The notes under the pieces are model-generated. The model saw only the letters and a program-made list of their open reading frames with translations, did no database searches and was not told where the DNA came from. Source: an uncultured Porphyromonas sp. (lineage in GTDB: Bacteria; Bacteroidota; Bacteroidia; Bacteroidales; Porphyromonadaceae). Taken from it: 30,877 nucleotides of DNA. Of this stretch, positions 1-8,459 are shown piece after piece. The position numbers and the translations under genes are program-made. The stretch spans positions 1 through 30,877 of the forward strand of contig CABUDK010000012.1 in the NCBI GenBank assembly GCA_902490315.1. The letters run 5' to 3'. Position 1 is the first letter of the stretch, and each line of letters opens with the position of its first letter.

Positions 1-30
1 CAGGTGCTACGCGCTCGCTACGGCAAGTAA
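1..30 (+). CDS. 3' end of an unidentified gene (partial)
   Basis: Frame 1 reads nine codons (Q V L R A R Y G K) and then a TAA stop. A strong intrinsic terminator begins 46 bases later, which supports this being the true end of a plus-strand transcription unit. The fragment is far too short to identify. The frame could also be chance, since nine open codons carry little information. Confidence 0.35.
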   Translation, partial: QVLRARYGK

Positions 31-75
31 GCCATCCGCACAGATCCCCAGAGACAGACACAGTCTCTTCCATAT

Positions 76-113
76 GCGCCACTCTTGAGTTCGCTCAGGG
101 GTGGCGCTTTTTT
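76..113 (+). terminator. Intrinsic terminator with UUCG loop
   Basis: A 14-bp stem (76-89 with 94-107, two G-U pairs) closes a TTCG tetraloop at 90-93 and is followed by a run of T at 108-113. It ends the plus-strand unit whose stop codon is at 28-30. Confidence 0.9.
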
Positions 114-194
114 GTTCTCGACTAATCCTTATTTTAAGGTGCTGGGAGGCAGAGGCTAGAGCTAACTCGTTGTGCATACAAATCCAAATTCCAA

Positions 195-314
195 TTCCTC
201 GGAGGAAATAAAAAATTCTTCGGAGGAATCAAATGAAACTTCGGAAGAATCGAATGAAACTTCGGAAGAATTTGCCCGTTTCCTCCGAGGAATTTTTCAA
301 TTTCCTCGGAGGAA
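195..314 (+). repeat. Phased palindrome array A (six sites, 21-22 bp period)
   Basis: Six imperfect palindromes have centres at about 201, 222, 243, 264, 286 and 308. The outer ones are TTCCTCGGAGGAA or TTCCTCCGAGGAA; the inner ones are CTTCGGAAG joined by AATCAAATGAAA or AATCGAATGAAA. Spacing is 21, 21, 21, 22, 22. The inner part is a tandem 21-bp repeat ending in GAAGAATTTGCCC, a junction also present in array B. The array lies after the terminator at 76-113 and before the candidate promoter at 434-464. Related arrays are at 8144-8330 and 25998-26140. Function is unknown. The rest of the 31-492 gap shows only that terminator and promoter. Confidence 0.85.
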
Positions 315-433
315 GTCAGATAAGTTGGGAAAATTGCCGAGAGAGTCTAAGACGATTCGTCATCTCCGAGTATTTCAAAATAGGAATTAGCCGTTTTCCC
401 CTACAGGAAAGCAGCGCTAAAGGTTTGTAGGTA

Positions 434-464
434 TTGCTTTTCTTCTAAAAGATTCCGAACTTTG
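434..464 (+). promoter_or_regulatory. Candidate Bacteroidota promoter for the barrel gene
   Basis: A -33 TTG at 434-436 and a -7-like GAACTTTG at 457-464 (consensus TAnnTTTG, first base off) are separated by 20 bases. They lie about 28 bases before the start codon at 493. Confidence 0.45.
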
Positions 465-492
465 TCGCCAGTAATCACATATACGACTAAAC

Positions 493-1077
493 ATGAAGAA
501 ACTATTTCCTCTTTTTGCAGGGCTACTACTAGCTCTCCTCTGGAGCTGCGGCTCCCTACAGGCACAGACTACAACGAATGAACACGAAGACCACGCATCG
601 TGGTTCGTGGGTGGTGTCGCTGGCTTCTGGATCGATAGCGATGCCGGGAAAACGTCGCTAGAGTTTCATCCGGAGCTTGGTTACTTTCTGAACGACAGCT
701 GGGCTGTGGGGCTCATCGCAGGCTATGGACTGGAGTCGCACGAGGTCGCTGGCGAGAAGGTGCTACAGCACGAGGTGTCGCTCTCTCCCTTCGTCCGCTA
801 CTACTACCTGCATAGAGGTCCATTCAATCTCTATGTAGACGGCAATGTGGGGTACAGCTACGAGACCTCTAAGGGTGATAGCCACCAGGGCTTTGAAGTG
901 GGCTTGCGTCCAGGCGCCTGTCTAGACCTTGCAGAGGGGTTGTGCCTCTGCATGCGCTTTGGATTCCTAGGCTATCGCAAGAGCTTCCACGGTGAGGAGA
1001 CTAATCTGCCTTCGAATGGCTTCGGGCTATCCTTCACGCCTGAGCATCTGATGATTGGACTGGAACTGGAGTTTTAG
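493..1077 (+). CDS. Small outer-membrane beta-barrel protein
   Basis: A 194-residue exported protein. The N-terminus has two lysines, a hydrophobic core to about residue 20 and a predicted cleavage after an AQ-type site near residue 25. The mature part is rich in alternating aromatic and small residues (FVGGVAGFW, GLIAGYGLE, PFVRYYYLH, YVDGNVGYSYE, GFEVGLRPG) and ends in a terminal phenylalanine (LELEF), typical of eight-strand OMP barrels recognised by the BAM complex. It resembles the opacity-protein/OmpA-like barrel families (PF13505/PF13568), but no specific function can be given. Its stop codon overlaps that of the convergent engB, so no terminator fits between them. Start ATG follows the candidate promoter at 434-464. 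Confidence 0.8.
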   Translation: MKKLFPLFAGLLLALLWSCGSLQAQTTTNEHEDHASWFVGGVAGFWIDSDAGKTSLEFHPELGYFLNDSWAVGLIAGYGLESHEVAGEKVLQHEVSLSPFVRYYYLHRGPFNLYVDGNVGYSYETSKGDSHQGFEVGLRPGACLDLAEGLCLCMRFGFLGYRKSFHGEETNLPSNGFGLSFTPEHLMIGLELEF

Positions 1078-1685
1078 CCCTCTAGCTCACCTATCATACG
1101 GTTGAGCTGATCAATATAATCTAGGAGTTCGTCACGCCCCATGCCAGTCGACGCACTGGTCACGAAGAGGGGCGGAAGCTCCTCCCAATCTTCCAGTAGA
1201 CGAGATCGGTAAGCCTCTACAGCATCCCGCTGTACCTGCTTGCCGATCTTGTCTGCTTTGGTGAAGACGATACTGAAGGGGATGCCTTTTTCGCCCATCT
1301 CGTTGATAAACTCGAGGTCGATGCGCTGTGGCTCATGGCGTATGTCCACGAGGACGAAGAGATTGACTAAGGCCTCGCGCTTAGAGACATACTGGGTGAT
1401 CAGCTTGCGAAACTGCTCCCGCTGCTCGAGGCTTCGGCGTGCGTAGCCGTAGCCAGGCAAGTCCACGAGATGCCACGACTGATTGATGAGGAAGTGGTTG
1501 ATGAGCTGCGTCTTACCAGGCTTTTGCGAGGTCATCGCTAGTCCTTTGTGCCCGGTGAGCATGTTGATGAGCGAGGACTTGCCCACATTGGAGCGCCCGA
1601 TGAAGGCGTACTCGGGAAGGGTGCTCTGGGGGCAGGATTTTACAGAAGGGCTGCTCTGTACGAAGGTGGCGGAGTGTATTAACAT
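1074..1685 (-). CDS. engB: EngB/YsxC ribosome-biogenesis GTPase
   Basis: A 203-residue TRAFAC GTPase of the EngB family, which in other bacteria is required for a late step in 50S subunit assembly. Motifs seen: G1 P-loop GRSNVGKSS at about residues 30-38, G3 DLPGYGYA at 75-82, G4 TKAD at 142-145 and G5 SAS at 177-179. Length matches the family. It is the last gene of a minus-strand operon, 37 bases after the HD-domain gene. Its TAA shares bases with the TAG of the convergent barrel gene. The motif set leaves little doubt. Confidence 0.96.
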   Translation of the reverse strand: MLIHSATFVQSSPSVKSCPQSTLPEYAFIGRSNVGKSSLINMLTGHKGLAMTSQKPGKTQLINHFLINQSWHLVDLPGYGYARRSLEQREQFRKLITQYVSKREALVNLFVLVDIRHEPQRIDLEFINEMGEKGIPFSIVFTKADKIGKQVQRDAVEAYRSRLLEDWEELPPLFVTSASTGMGRDELLDYIDQLNRMIGELEG

Positions 1686-1722
1686 TGTTGTTTGGGTCTT
1701 GGAGGATGAATGGATAGGTGCT

Positions 1723-2283
1723 TTAGACTAATGTACTGGGCACCTGAAACTGCTCGTGCATCTGGTCGAAGCGGGCTAAGGATTCGACGCCATACTTAGC
1801 GAGCGAGGTGCGAACCTTCTCCAGGGGCTTCTGATGCTCTAGCTGGGTCTTGGAGTAAAACTTGTCGGCATAGCAGACGACCCGCTCCTCGATGCTCTGG
1901 GGCATATAGAGGCGGTCGGTCGGGAGATCTAGTCCCCGAGCACGGATGGTCTCGCTGTCTAGTCCTGTGCCGGTGTGCCGCTCGGCAACCTGCGCATGCC
2001 GCTCCAGACCTAGCTCACGTAGTAGCTCGCCGCCTAGGTAGCCGTGACGTAAGTAAGGCTCGGTGCCGTAGCAACCGATCGTGGGGGCGTCGGTGAGGTA
2101 GATGCCGATGTCGTGGAGCATAGCTCCCTCGTAGACAAATCGCTCGTCGCACGCTAGCTCGGGGTGCTGACGTACAACTTCAAGTGCCAGCTCGGCAACC
2201 TGCTGGCTGTGGGTTAGCAGGATGCGGTAGCTGAGCGTGTCGGTAGGGTAGTAACGCTCGATGATCTGTATGGGGTCAATCAT
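1723..2283 (-). CDS. HD-domain phosphohydrolase
   Basis: A 186-residue protein with the metal-binding HD signature: His25 (LLTHSQQVAE), the HD pair His57-Asp58 in AMLHDIGIYL, His102 in AERHTG, and a late Asp140 in YADKFYSK. These are the ligands expected for a divalent-metal phosphohydrolase of the HDIG type. The substrate (nucleotide or other phosphoester) cannot be told from sequence. Its start overlaps the end of the alpha-2-macroglobulin gene by 8 bases, implying coupled translation, and engB follows closely. No signal peptide is seen, so it is probably cytoplasmic. Its presence between an exported giant protein and a ribosome GTPase gives no functional clue. Confidence 0.88.
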   Translation of the reverse strand: MIDPIQIIERYYPTDTLSYRILLTHSQQVAELALEVVRQHPELACDERFVYEGAMLHDIGIYLTDAPTIGCYGTEPYLRHGYLGGELLRELGLERHAQVAERHTGTGLDSETIRARGLDLPTDRLYMPQSIEERVVCYADKFYSKTQLEHQKPLEKVRTSLAKYGVESLARFDQMHEQFQVPSTLV

Positions 2284-5200
2284 TTGCTATTACGATGTAA
2301 GGGGTTGGCATAGCGGTCTGAGCGGAGTACTCGGTAGCGTAAGCGCACTGAGCCTGCGTAATACCACGCTGGTAGGTGCCTGGACGCACGACGCTCTGCT
2401 CGTAGCTGATCTCGTAGGAGCCACGGAGTAGGCTATTAATATGGTATATCTGCGCATAGTGGCGCGCCTCGACATAGTATCCTAGACCGCTCTGCCACTC
2501 GTAGTGACTGAGCTGCTCTAGTGGCTCACAGCATGCGGGACGCATGTCTCGTATGGTGACGAAGTCTAGGTCACGACGGGTGGTGATGCGAAGCTTTGTG
2601 ATGAGTACAGTCCCGATGGTGAGCTCCTCGCCAGACTGGATGGGACGCTCTTGCAGTTGACCGTTGATCTCTTCGCGAACGTAAGTCTTGCTTTCGATCA
2701 TCAGTTCACCTTGTCGCTCGGCAACTTCGCTAAGTGGCTTCTCGCCAACGCTTAGGATGCCACCCCAGAGGATAGCTTGCGGGTCGCTGTGTGTGATGAC
2801 GATGCTGCCCGTGCGGTCTAGCTGGCTAGGCTTGTATTGTAGTCCGCAGTAGGAGTTGGTCTCGATGCGCTCGGTCGTACCATCGGCAAGTGGTATGGAG
2901 ATGGTCACCTGGTCGTGCGTAGCCGTTTCCCCAGCGCCGTCCTCTAGGAGCGTGAGCAGGAGCTCTAGCTGCGTGAGGTTGGAGGCGCGCAGATTGGTGC
3001 GTAGGTACTCCATCGCCCAGCGACGCATCTGCTGTACTGTGTCGGGGTAGAGACCTAGCAGTTCGAAGAGCTCGATAGTCTCTCGCTGTAGCGACATAGA
3101 GCGGTCTCGCCAGAAGTAACCACCAACGAGGGTGTTGGCAAAGAAGGCTCCTTGCGCCGCTTCGTAGGATAGATGGTCGTGCAGTATCTCGGCGAGCTGT
3201 CGTGCTTGCGCCACGTTGCCCTGCTTGTAGAGCGTGTAGGCTGCTTGCGGCAGGGCGTAGAGGGGGAGCTGCTGCGCCTCTTTGACAAGGAGTGGCGTGA
3301 GGTAGTCGACGAGTGCCTTCGTGGTCGGCTCTTTTTGCAGATCCCTAGCGTCACGCCAGCGGTAGGAGAGGTAGAGCCACTCGGCACCCCACACGTGGAG
3401 GGTAGGCTGTCGCTTGCTCTTGGCTAGCTCTTTCTTCATCTCTTGCATCTGCTTGGTCGTGGTGCGGTCGTAAGCCTGCCATCCACGGGAAAGCATAGAG
3501 GTTATCTCATGGTTTGGCTCTAGCTCACTGACCGCTGCGAGGTAGTCGAGGATGAGCGGCGTGAGGTAAGAGGAGCTAGGCATGTCGGGGTACCACGACC
3601 AGTCTCCTGAACTAGTCTGTAGGTTGCGCAGCTGCGCTATGTCCTTAGTAGCGGTGCGCTTATTGGGTGCCTTGAAAAGTGTCCAGAGCTGTTCCTGCGC
3701 ACCGTCTAGCCATCGCTCGGTAGCACGCCAAGGAGTCTCGTCTAGCGGTAGGAGTGTGGTCTCACGGTTGCTGGTCAACTTGTTGGCGCCCTCAGTCGCC
3801 TGAGATTGTGCCTGAACCCACTGAGCTATCTCTGGCTGGCGTAGCAGTTGCTGCGTGCGGGTCAAAGTGTAGATGCGGAGGACCGTATTGATAGCGTCTC
3901 GCTCCTCATTGTTAAAGAGGATCGGCAGTTGCTGCAAGGCGAAGTAACGTGGATTGCTCCAGAGCTGTAGGTGTAGCGAAGCTGACGGATCGCTTGCTTT
4001 GCCTAGCAACGCACTGAGCGGATAGGAGTAGCTCGCCTGCTTATCCCAAGCGAAGGGAATGCTCTCGACGGTGCGTACCGTCGCTGGCTGTACGGGGATG
4101 ATGTACTCCTCGCCATCGCTGAGTGAGTCGCTGACGAAGTAGACCTGCACCCGCAGTGCCGAGAGATCAGGCAGAGCGGGTAGGGGGATGGCGTAGGGCG
4201 TCACGCCACTGGCGGGAACGGTGAGAGCCAGCTCCAGCGTGCCGCCGGCAAGCGGTGTCGCCGTGCTGTCTGCTGCCAAAGCATCGTAGAGCACTAGTCG
4301 CAGGTTGCCACTAAGCGGTTCCTCGGTGAGATTGCGAATCGACCCCGTCAGGTAAGCTTGGTCTCCCTGCATGAGGAAGCGTGGTTGCAACGTCTCAACC
4401 ATCAGCTGGCGGTAGCTCTTGATGTCGGCCGTCGCAGCGCAGTCCGTCAGTCGGCTGTCGTAGCCAAAGAGCACTAGGCGATAGCTGGAGAGCGCTTCGG
4501 GCATCTTGCCCGTAAAGGTGACAACGCCCTCGTCGTCGGTGTAGAGATCCGCTAGGAAGAAGGCGGTCTGAGAGAAGTCCTTCCGCAGATTAGGTGCGAC
4601 GCTTGTTACCACCACCTCGGCTAGTCTGTTTTCGCTCATATCTTCCACTAAGACTTCATCATTAGCTAGCCCCATCACTTCACCCTCTAGGACGGCACTC
4701 TTAGAAACACCCCTCACAAATAAAACGCCTGCTCTAGCACCATAAATCGCATCATAACCCATTGACGTGATCTTCTTTTGACCGAATCGGAAGCAAGGGT
4801 TAAGACTGACATTCTGAAGGTAGAGCGGTATGTATTGAGTCAGGCGATCGATGCTGTGCGAGCGCAGGCTCTCCAAGGCAGCGTCATACATCCACGCCAT
4901 GACGGGGATGCGACAAGCAGGCTTGCCATCGCTGTAAGTGAGGCGAGCCTGCCACGTATGGATCTCGCCAGCGAGGAGCTTGTCGGGCACCTCGATCCAC
5001 GAGAGCTGCAGGGTCGGCTGGTCAGCCGTATAGCGATACTCGAAGCTCTGAGAGCTGTAGCGTCCGTCGCGTACGCAGTACAGCTCTATGCGGATCTGCC
5101 CCTTGGGGTCGACACTCTTGGGGAGCATCGGTTGCCAGCGTCCCACCTGTTGGGCGGGAAGTGCGGGAAGCTGTCCGTAGATAGCGGGCTGACCTATAGT

Positions 5201-8035
5201 ATTGATGACATAGTAGATCGACTGCTCGCTCTCGCTGCTGGCATAATATATAGTAGGCGTGCCACCTCGTGGATATTCCTCCGAGGGCGAAGCTGCCCAG
5301 AGCGTACTTTGTGTCGGGAGACGCTTGTCACGCTCTGCAAAGAGGACTATCTCCTCCTCTTCCTCTAGCGTCTCGCCCGTCTTATCGTGATAAATGTAAG
5401 TCAAGCGGTAAGAACCCGAAGGTAGTCGAAGCCACTCAGCGGGCAGGTGTTGCTTCTCGTTGGCAGGGACCTCCACCGACCAAGAGCTTGTCGTATCAGC
5501 GAGCGATGTGAGTCGTAGCTCTAGCGTTGTAGCTATGGGTGCATTATCCTCGTTGGTCACACGAATGGTAAAAGTCTCGGTCCCCTCCTTGAAGAAGGTC
5601 TCCGCCCCCTCGTACTCCATAGATACAGGTGTCGAGCCGATCCAAATAGATCGCTCTAGTTGCTGCGTCTCGCCACTAGGCGCCGTGATGGTTACCTCTA
5701 TGCGGTAGGTGTGAACTGCCCAATGTTGCGGGTTCTGACGCATAGCTTCGGTGCGTAAGTCTGAGAGGGTAATTGGGAACTCAAAGCTCCCCTTCTGCTC
5801 ATTGACCTGAAGCGTGCCAGAGGTGAGTAGCTGATCGGGAACACCCTCATCAAACCACCAGTTTCTATAGCTCCCCGTCACGCTGTAGGCTACAGATGCC
5901 TCTGCGAGCGGATAGCCACTGTAAGTCATTGCAGAGCCACGAACGCTAATCGTGTCTCCCAGCTTCATCGCCTCCTCGGGTAGCGTCAAGGAGCCCTCAA
6001 AGCTCGGACGCTTATACTCCGCTACGTGGATGGTCGTTTCAGAGCCGGCAAACTCCTCCAAATCGTTGGCGCAAGAGACCACGATGGTGTAGTAGCCCGT
6101 CATCGCCTCTTTGGGCAGCTGGAGGGTCGCATGGAGACGACCCCACTGATCTGTCTGGACTGTGATCGAGTCGATCGTGTCGCCCTGTGGCGAGTGTAGC
6201 TCGATGGTCAGGTCTAGCTTGGGCAGTACTGTTGCTTGCTTCGGGTCGTAGCCCTTTCGGTAAGCGACAGCGTAAAGCTGAATCTCATCACCCAGCTCGT
6301 AGATACTTCTATCGGTCTGTAGGAGTGCCGTGCTGACTGGCTTGGGTAGCTGAAACGAACCGCCCTCGCCACGGTAGCCATACCAATGGTCACATAAGGG
6401 TAAGAGCAACCGATGGTCTGCACTCTCCACGAGTAAAGCCACAGCACGATCTTGCTTCGCCAGCCGAGGTGTTGCAAAGATACCGAGCTTGTCGGGTGTT
6501 CGCTTGCCAATCTTGTCTAGTGTAGGCTTATAGTTCGAGTGCCACCCTGAGCGCTTGTCCCCATAGCTCCACAGCTGTATGGGCGCCGTCTGTGCCTGCC
6601 CTGTGAGGGCATTCAGCAGTTGAGTTGTTCCGTTGCCTAGATCCAGCGTCCATAGGTCGCTTATGGTGCAGTCGTGGATAGTTGTATTGGTCTTTTTTAT
6701 ATACTCTACTTGTTGTGCCTCTGTCGTGTGATGAGCGACCGCTTGCAGGCGATAGTGTCCCGTGGGTAGGGTGGGGAGCTCTATCGAGTCGCTCTGCAGT
6801 ACCATCGCCTCTAGACCTTGCTTCCCCTGATATGTGTGACTCCAGACGAGCTTAGCTTGCTCGGGAATAGTTTGTCCTTCCGCCTTGATAGCGTCTTGTG
6901 GCGTAAGCGCAAAGAGCTTGAGCTCCAGTCGCTCCACATTGCTCATTTGAAGCTCTACAAACCCTATATGGTCAGCTAAAATAAAGTTAGGGAAGAAGAT
7001 ATTTAGATGTGGGGTAAAGAGTTGTCGGCGGATCCCCTTACAGAACTCAGGGTACTTGCCCTGCTTGTCTAGCCACTCTAGGTAAGGCGTGATGAAGTGG
7101 TAGGCACGCAAAGGATTGGTGCTATCCTCTTCAGAATAGTAGTAGTGGAAGAGTCGCTTGTATATTTCCATCGTCTCAAGGTGCATCTGCTGGCTCTGCT
7201 GGAGTAAGCCCTCTAGCCGCTTCGCTACGGTACTGGAAGCTGTGCCACGGGTTGTCTCCTCGAGCGTCACCGCTTGATAAAGGGCATAGAGCCTAGCCCC
7301 CTGGTCTGCTTGCTGGAGTTGATCTTCCGTTAGGAGCGCACCGAGCCGATCCGACCAAGTGGGTATGCGTCCGACTTGCTGCTCTAGCTGATGCAACAGA
7401 GAGATCGGAAGAACCTTCAGCAGGTGGCTTATGAGCGTATAGCTACCCTCTTTGGGAAGGCGATCAGCGTAGAGATCAGCGGATAGTTGCTTCGCCTCTT
7501 GCCGTGGTATCACCTTGTAGAGCTCAGCACTGGGAGCGAAAGCTATCTCCAGCAATGGATCAATAGTTTTCAGATAGTCCGCCTCACTCCAGTAGCGAGG
7601 CGTGAAGTTGTCTTGCTCTTGGGTCGTGAGGCTTAGTCCCTCTGACCTAAAGCTCCAATCAGAGCTCTTGACGATATACTCCCGTGCTATGTATAGAGCG
7701 AGGAAGCGCTGATCCCGCTCTGATAATTTATCCCGTCCTTGCCACGTGGTGTGGAGTAGGGGAAACTGCTCCAGCAGACGGTTGTAGTCCAGTCTGAAGA
7801 GAGCCGTCTTGTGCGCCTCCAGAGCCTCGATGGTGTAGTTGAGATTGCCCTCACGGAGAGCCTGAGTGGCAAGTCGCTCAGCGCAGGAGAGCGTCTGCGT
7901 CGGCAGGCGCTTCTTCTGTAGACCCTGTAGCTCCTTGTAGAGAGCTTGGCTAGAGGTAGCTGGTTGCTGTGCCATGGTCATAGTGACAGATAGTAAGGTG
8001 GCAAACAATATAGATAGTGTGGTGCGAAGTCTCAT
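2276..8035 (-). CDS. Large alpha-2-macroglobulin family protein, thioester motif not found
   Basis: A 1919-residue exported protein. The frame stays open to 8080, but ATG at 8033-8035 gives a clean signal peptide (MRLRTTLSILFATLL, cleavage near MAQQ) and is preferred. An MG2-like segment begins near residue 573 (TDRSIYELGDEIQLYA). The family hallmark around DFSQTAFFLADLYTDDEG is near residue 1153, preceded by a linker containing AEVVVTS. At about residue 1365 the sequence YFALQQLPIL aligns with the stretch before the thioester, yet the usual C-x-E-Q is replaced by NNEERDAIN, so covalent trapping looks lost. Family members are protease-trapping or surface-protection proteins of the periplasm. 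First gene of the operon with the HD gene and engB. Confidence 0.9.
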   Translation of the reverse strand: MRLRTTLSILFATLLSVTMTMAQQPATSSQALYKELQGLQKKRLPTQTLSCAERLATQALREGNLNYTIEALEAHKTALFRLDYNRLLEQFPLLHTTWQGRDKLSERDQRFLALYIAREYIVKSSDWSFRSEGLSLTTQEQDNFTPRYWSEADYLKTIDPLLEIAFAPSAELYKVIPRQEAKQLSADLYADRLPKEGSYTLISHLLKVLPISLLHQLEQQVGRIPTWSDRLGALLTEDQLQQADQGARLYALYQAVTLEETTRGTASSTVAKRLEGLLQQSQQMHLETMEIYKRLFHYYYSEEDSTNPLRAYHFITPYLEWLDKQGKYPEFCKGIRRQLFTPHLNIFFPNFILADHIGFVELQMSNVERLELKLFALTPQDAIKAEGQTIPEQAKLVWSHTYQGKQGLEAMVLQSDSIELPTLPTGHYRLQAVAHHTTEAQQVEYIKKTNTTIHDCTISDLWTLDLGNGTTQLLNALTGQAQTAPIQLWSYGDKRSGWHSNYKPTLDKIGKRTPDKLGIFATPRLAKQDRAVALLVESADHRLLLPLCDHWYGYRGEGGSFQLPKPVSTALLQTDRSIYELGDEIQLYAVAYRKGYDPKQATVLPKLDLTIELHSPQGDTIDSITVQTDQWGRLHATLQLPKEAMTGYYTIVVSCANDLEEFAGSETTIHVAEYKRPSFEGSLTLPEEAMKLGDTISVRGSAMTYSGYPLAEASVAYSVTGSYRNWWFDEGVPDQLLTSGTLQVNEQKGSFEFPITLSDLRTEAMRQNPQHWAVHTYRIEVTITAPSGETQQLERSIWIGSTPVSMEYEGAETFFKEGTETFTIRVTNEDNAPIATTLELRLTSLADTTSSWSVEVPANEKQHLPAEWLRLPSGSYRLTYIYHDKTGETLEEEEEIVLFAERDKRLPTQSTLWAASPSEEYPRGGTPTIYYASSESEQSIYYVINTIGQPAIYGQLPALPAQQVGRWQPMLPKSVDPKGQIRIELYCVRDGRYSSQSFEYRYTADQPTLQLSWIEVPDKLLAGEIHTWQARLTYSDGKPACRIPVMAWMYDAALESLRSHSIDRLTQYIPLYLQNVSLNPCFRFGQKKITSMGYDAIYGARAGVLFVRGVSKSAVLEGEVMGLANDEVLVEDMSENRLAEVVVTSVAPNLRKDFSQTAFFLADLYTDDEGVVTFTGKMPEALSSYRLVLFGYDSRLTDCAATADIKSYRQLMVETLQPRFLMQGDQAYLTGSIRNLTEEPLSGNLRLVLYDALAADSTATPLAGGTLELALTVPASGVTPYAIPLPALPDLSALRVQVYFVSDSLSDGEEYIIPVQPATVRTVESIPFAWDKQASYSYPLSALLGKASDPSASLHLQLWSNPRYFALQQLPILFNNEERDAINTVLRIYTLTRTQQLLRQPEIAQWVQAQSQATEGANKLTSNRETTLLPLDETPWRATERWLDGAQEQLWTLFKAPNKRTATKDIAQLRNLQTSSGDWSWYPDMPSSSYLTPLILDYLAAVSELEPNHEITSMLSRGWQAYDRTTTKQMQEMKKELAKSKRQPTLHVWGAEWLYLSYRWRDARDLQKEPTTKALVDYLTPLLVKEAQQLPLYALPQAAYTLYKQGNVAQARQLAEILHDHLSYEAAQGAFFANTLVGGYFWRDRSMSLQRETIELFELLGLYPDTVQQMRRWAMEYLRTNLRASNLTQLELLLTLLEDGAGETATHDQVTISIPLADGTTERIETNSYCGLQYKPSQLDRTGSIVITHSDPQAILWGGILSVGEKPLSEVAERQGELMIESKTYVREEINGQLQERPIQSGEELTIGTVLITKLRITTRRDLDFVTIRDMRPACCEPLEQLSHYEWQSGLGYYVEARHYAQIYHINSLLRGSYEISYEQSVVRPGTYQRGITQAQCAYATEYSAQTAMPTPYIVIAND

Positions 8036-8058
8036 AATACAGTCCCGTTTGATACCCC

Positions 8059-8089
8059 GAAGATACTCGAAAAGATACAAACAAACAAG
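8059..8089 (-). promoter_or_regulatory. Candidate promoter of the alpha-2-macroglobulin operon
   Basis: On the minus strand a TTG (plus coordinates 8087-8089) and TATCTTCG (8059-8066; one mismatch to TAnnTTTG) are separated by 20 bases, 23 bases before the ATG at 8035. A neighbouring TATCTTTT could serve instead. Confidence 0.35.
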
Positions 8090-8143
8090 AGAAGACGACA
8101 GACCATCAGGCTTGACGCATCATAAGGAGCTGGCTCGTCTTAT

Positions 8144-8330
8144 GCTCTCCGGAGGAAATTCCAAATTCCTCGCTGGATATTTTTGATTTCCTCCCGAAGA
8201 AATGGGCAAATTCTTCGGACTTATCATTTGATTCTTCCGAAGTTTCATTTGATTCTTCCGAAGTTTTATTGGACTCCTCGGTAGAGAATTTTCTTTTCCT
8301 CCGTGGATATTTCAGATTTCCTCGGGAGCT
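8144..8330 (-). repeat. Phased palindrome array B (nine sites, 21-22.5 bp period)
   Basis: Nine imperfect palindromes have centres at about 8150.5, 8172, 8194.5, 8217, 8238, 8259, 8280, 8302 and 8324. The two central ones are perfect CTTCCGAAG; the flanking ones are degenerate TTCCTCCGAGGAA types. Read on the minus strand, the core is the same 21-bp unit as in array A and runs into GAAGAATTTGCCC. The array fills most of the gap between the terminator at 8398-8430 and the candidate promoter at 8059-8089. The remainder of the 8036-8459 gap shows no gene. Confidence 0.85.
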
Positions 8331-8397
8331 TTTGGGAGTGTATTGCAATCTGCCAAGAGAGAAGTGATGAAATGAATCTTCTTGAGCTGTTCCCCTC

Positions 8398-8430
8398 AAA
8401 AAAAAAGGCACCCCTCTGATGAGGAGTGCC
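8398..8430 (-). terminator. Intrinsic terminator of the T9SS protease gene
   Basis: A 10-bp stem (8407-8416 with 8421-8430, one G-U pair) with a four-base loop is followed on the minus strand by nine T (A run at 8398-8406). It starts 30 bases after the stop of the protease gene. A weaker T-rich tract on the other side could give some plus-strand activity. Confidence 0.9.
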
Positions 8431-8459
8431 CTTTCTTTGGTTGATTGCTCTGTGGTCCT

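Noticed and set aside
195..314. CRISPR array
   Set aside because: Units are palindromic, 21-22 bp, without unique spacers, and no cas genes are in the window.
172..430. Reading frames through array A (SEESNETSEE- and MKLRKN-type heptads) as genes
   Set aside because: A 21-bp repeat keeps frames open by itself. In array C the matching frame has a TGA only a few codons before the repeat, and flanking sequence is not conserved as protein.
4778..5368. Long plus-strand frame inside the alpha-2-macroglobulin gene
   Set aside because: It is a shadow of a well-supported minus-strand gene, with no recognisable motifs.
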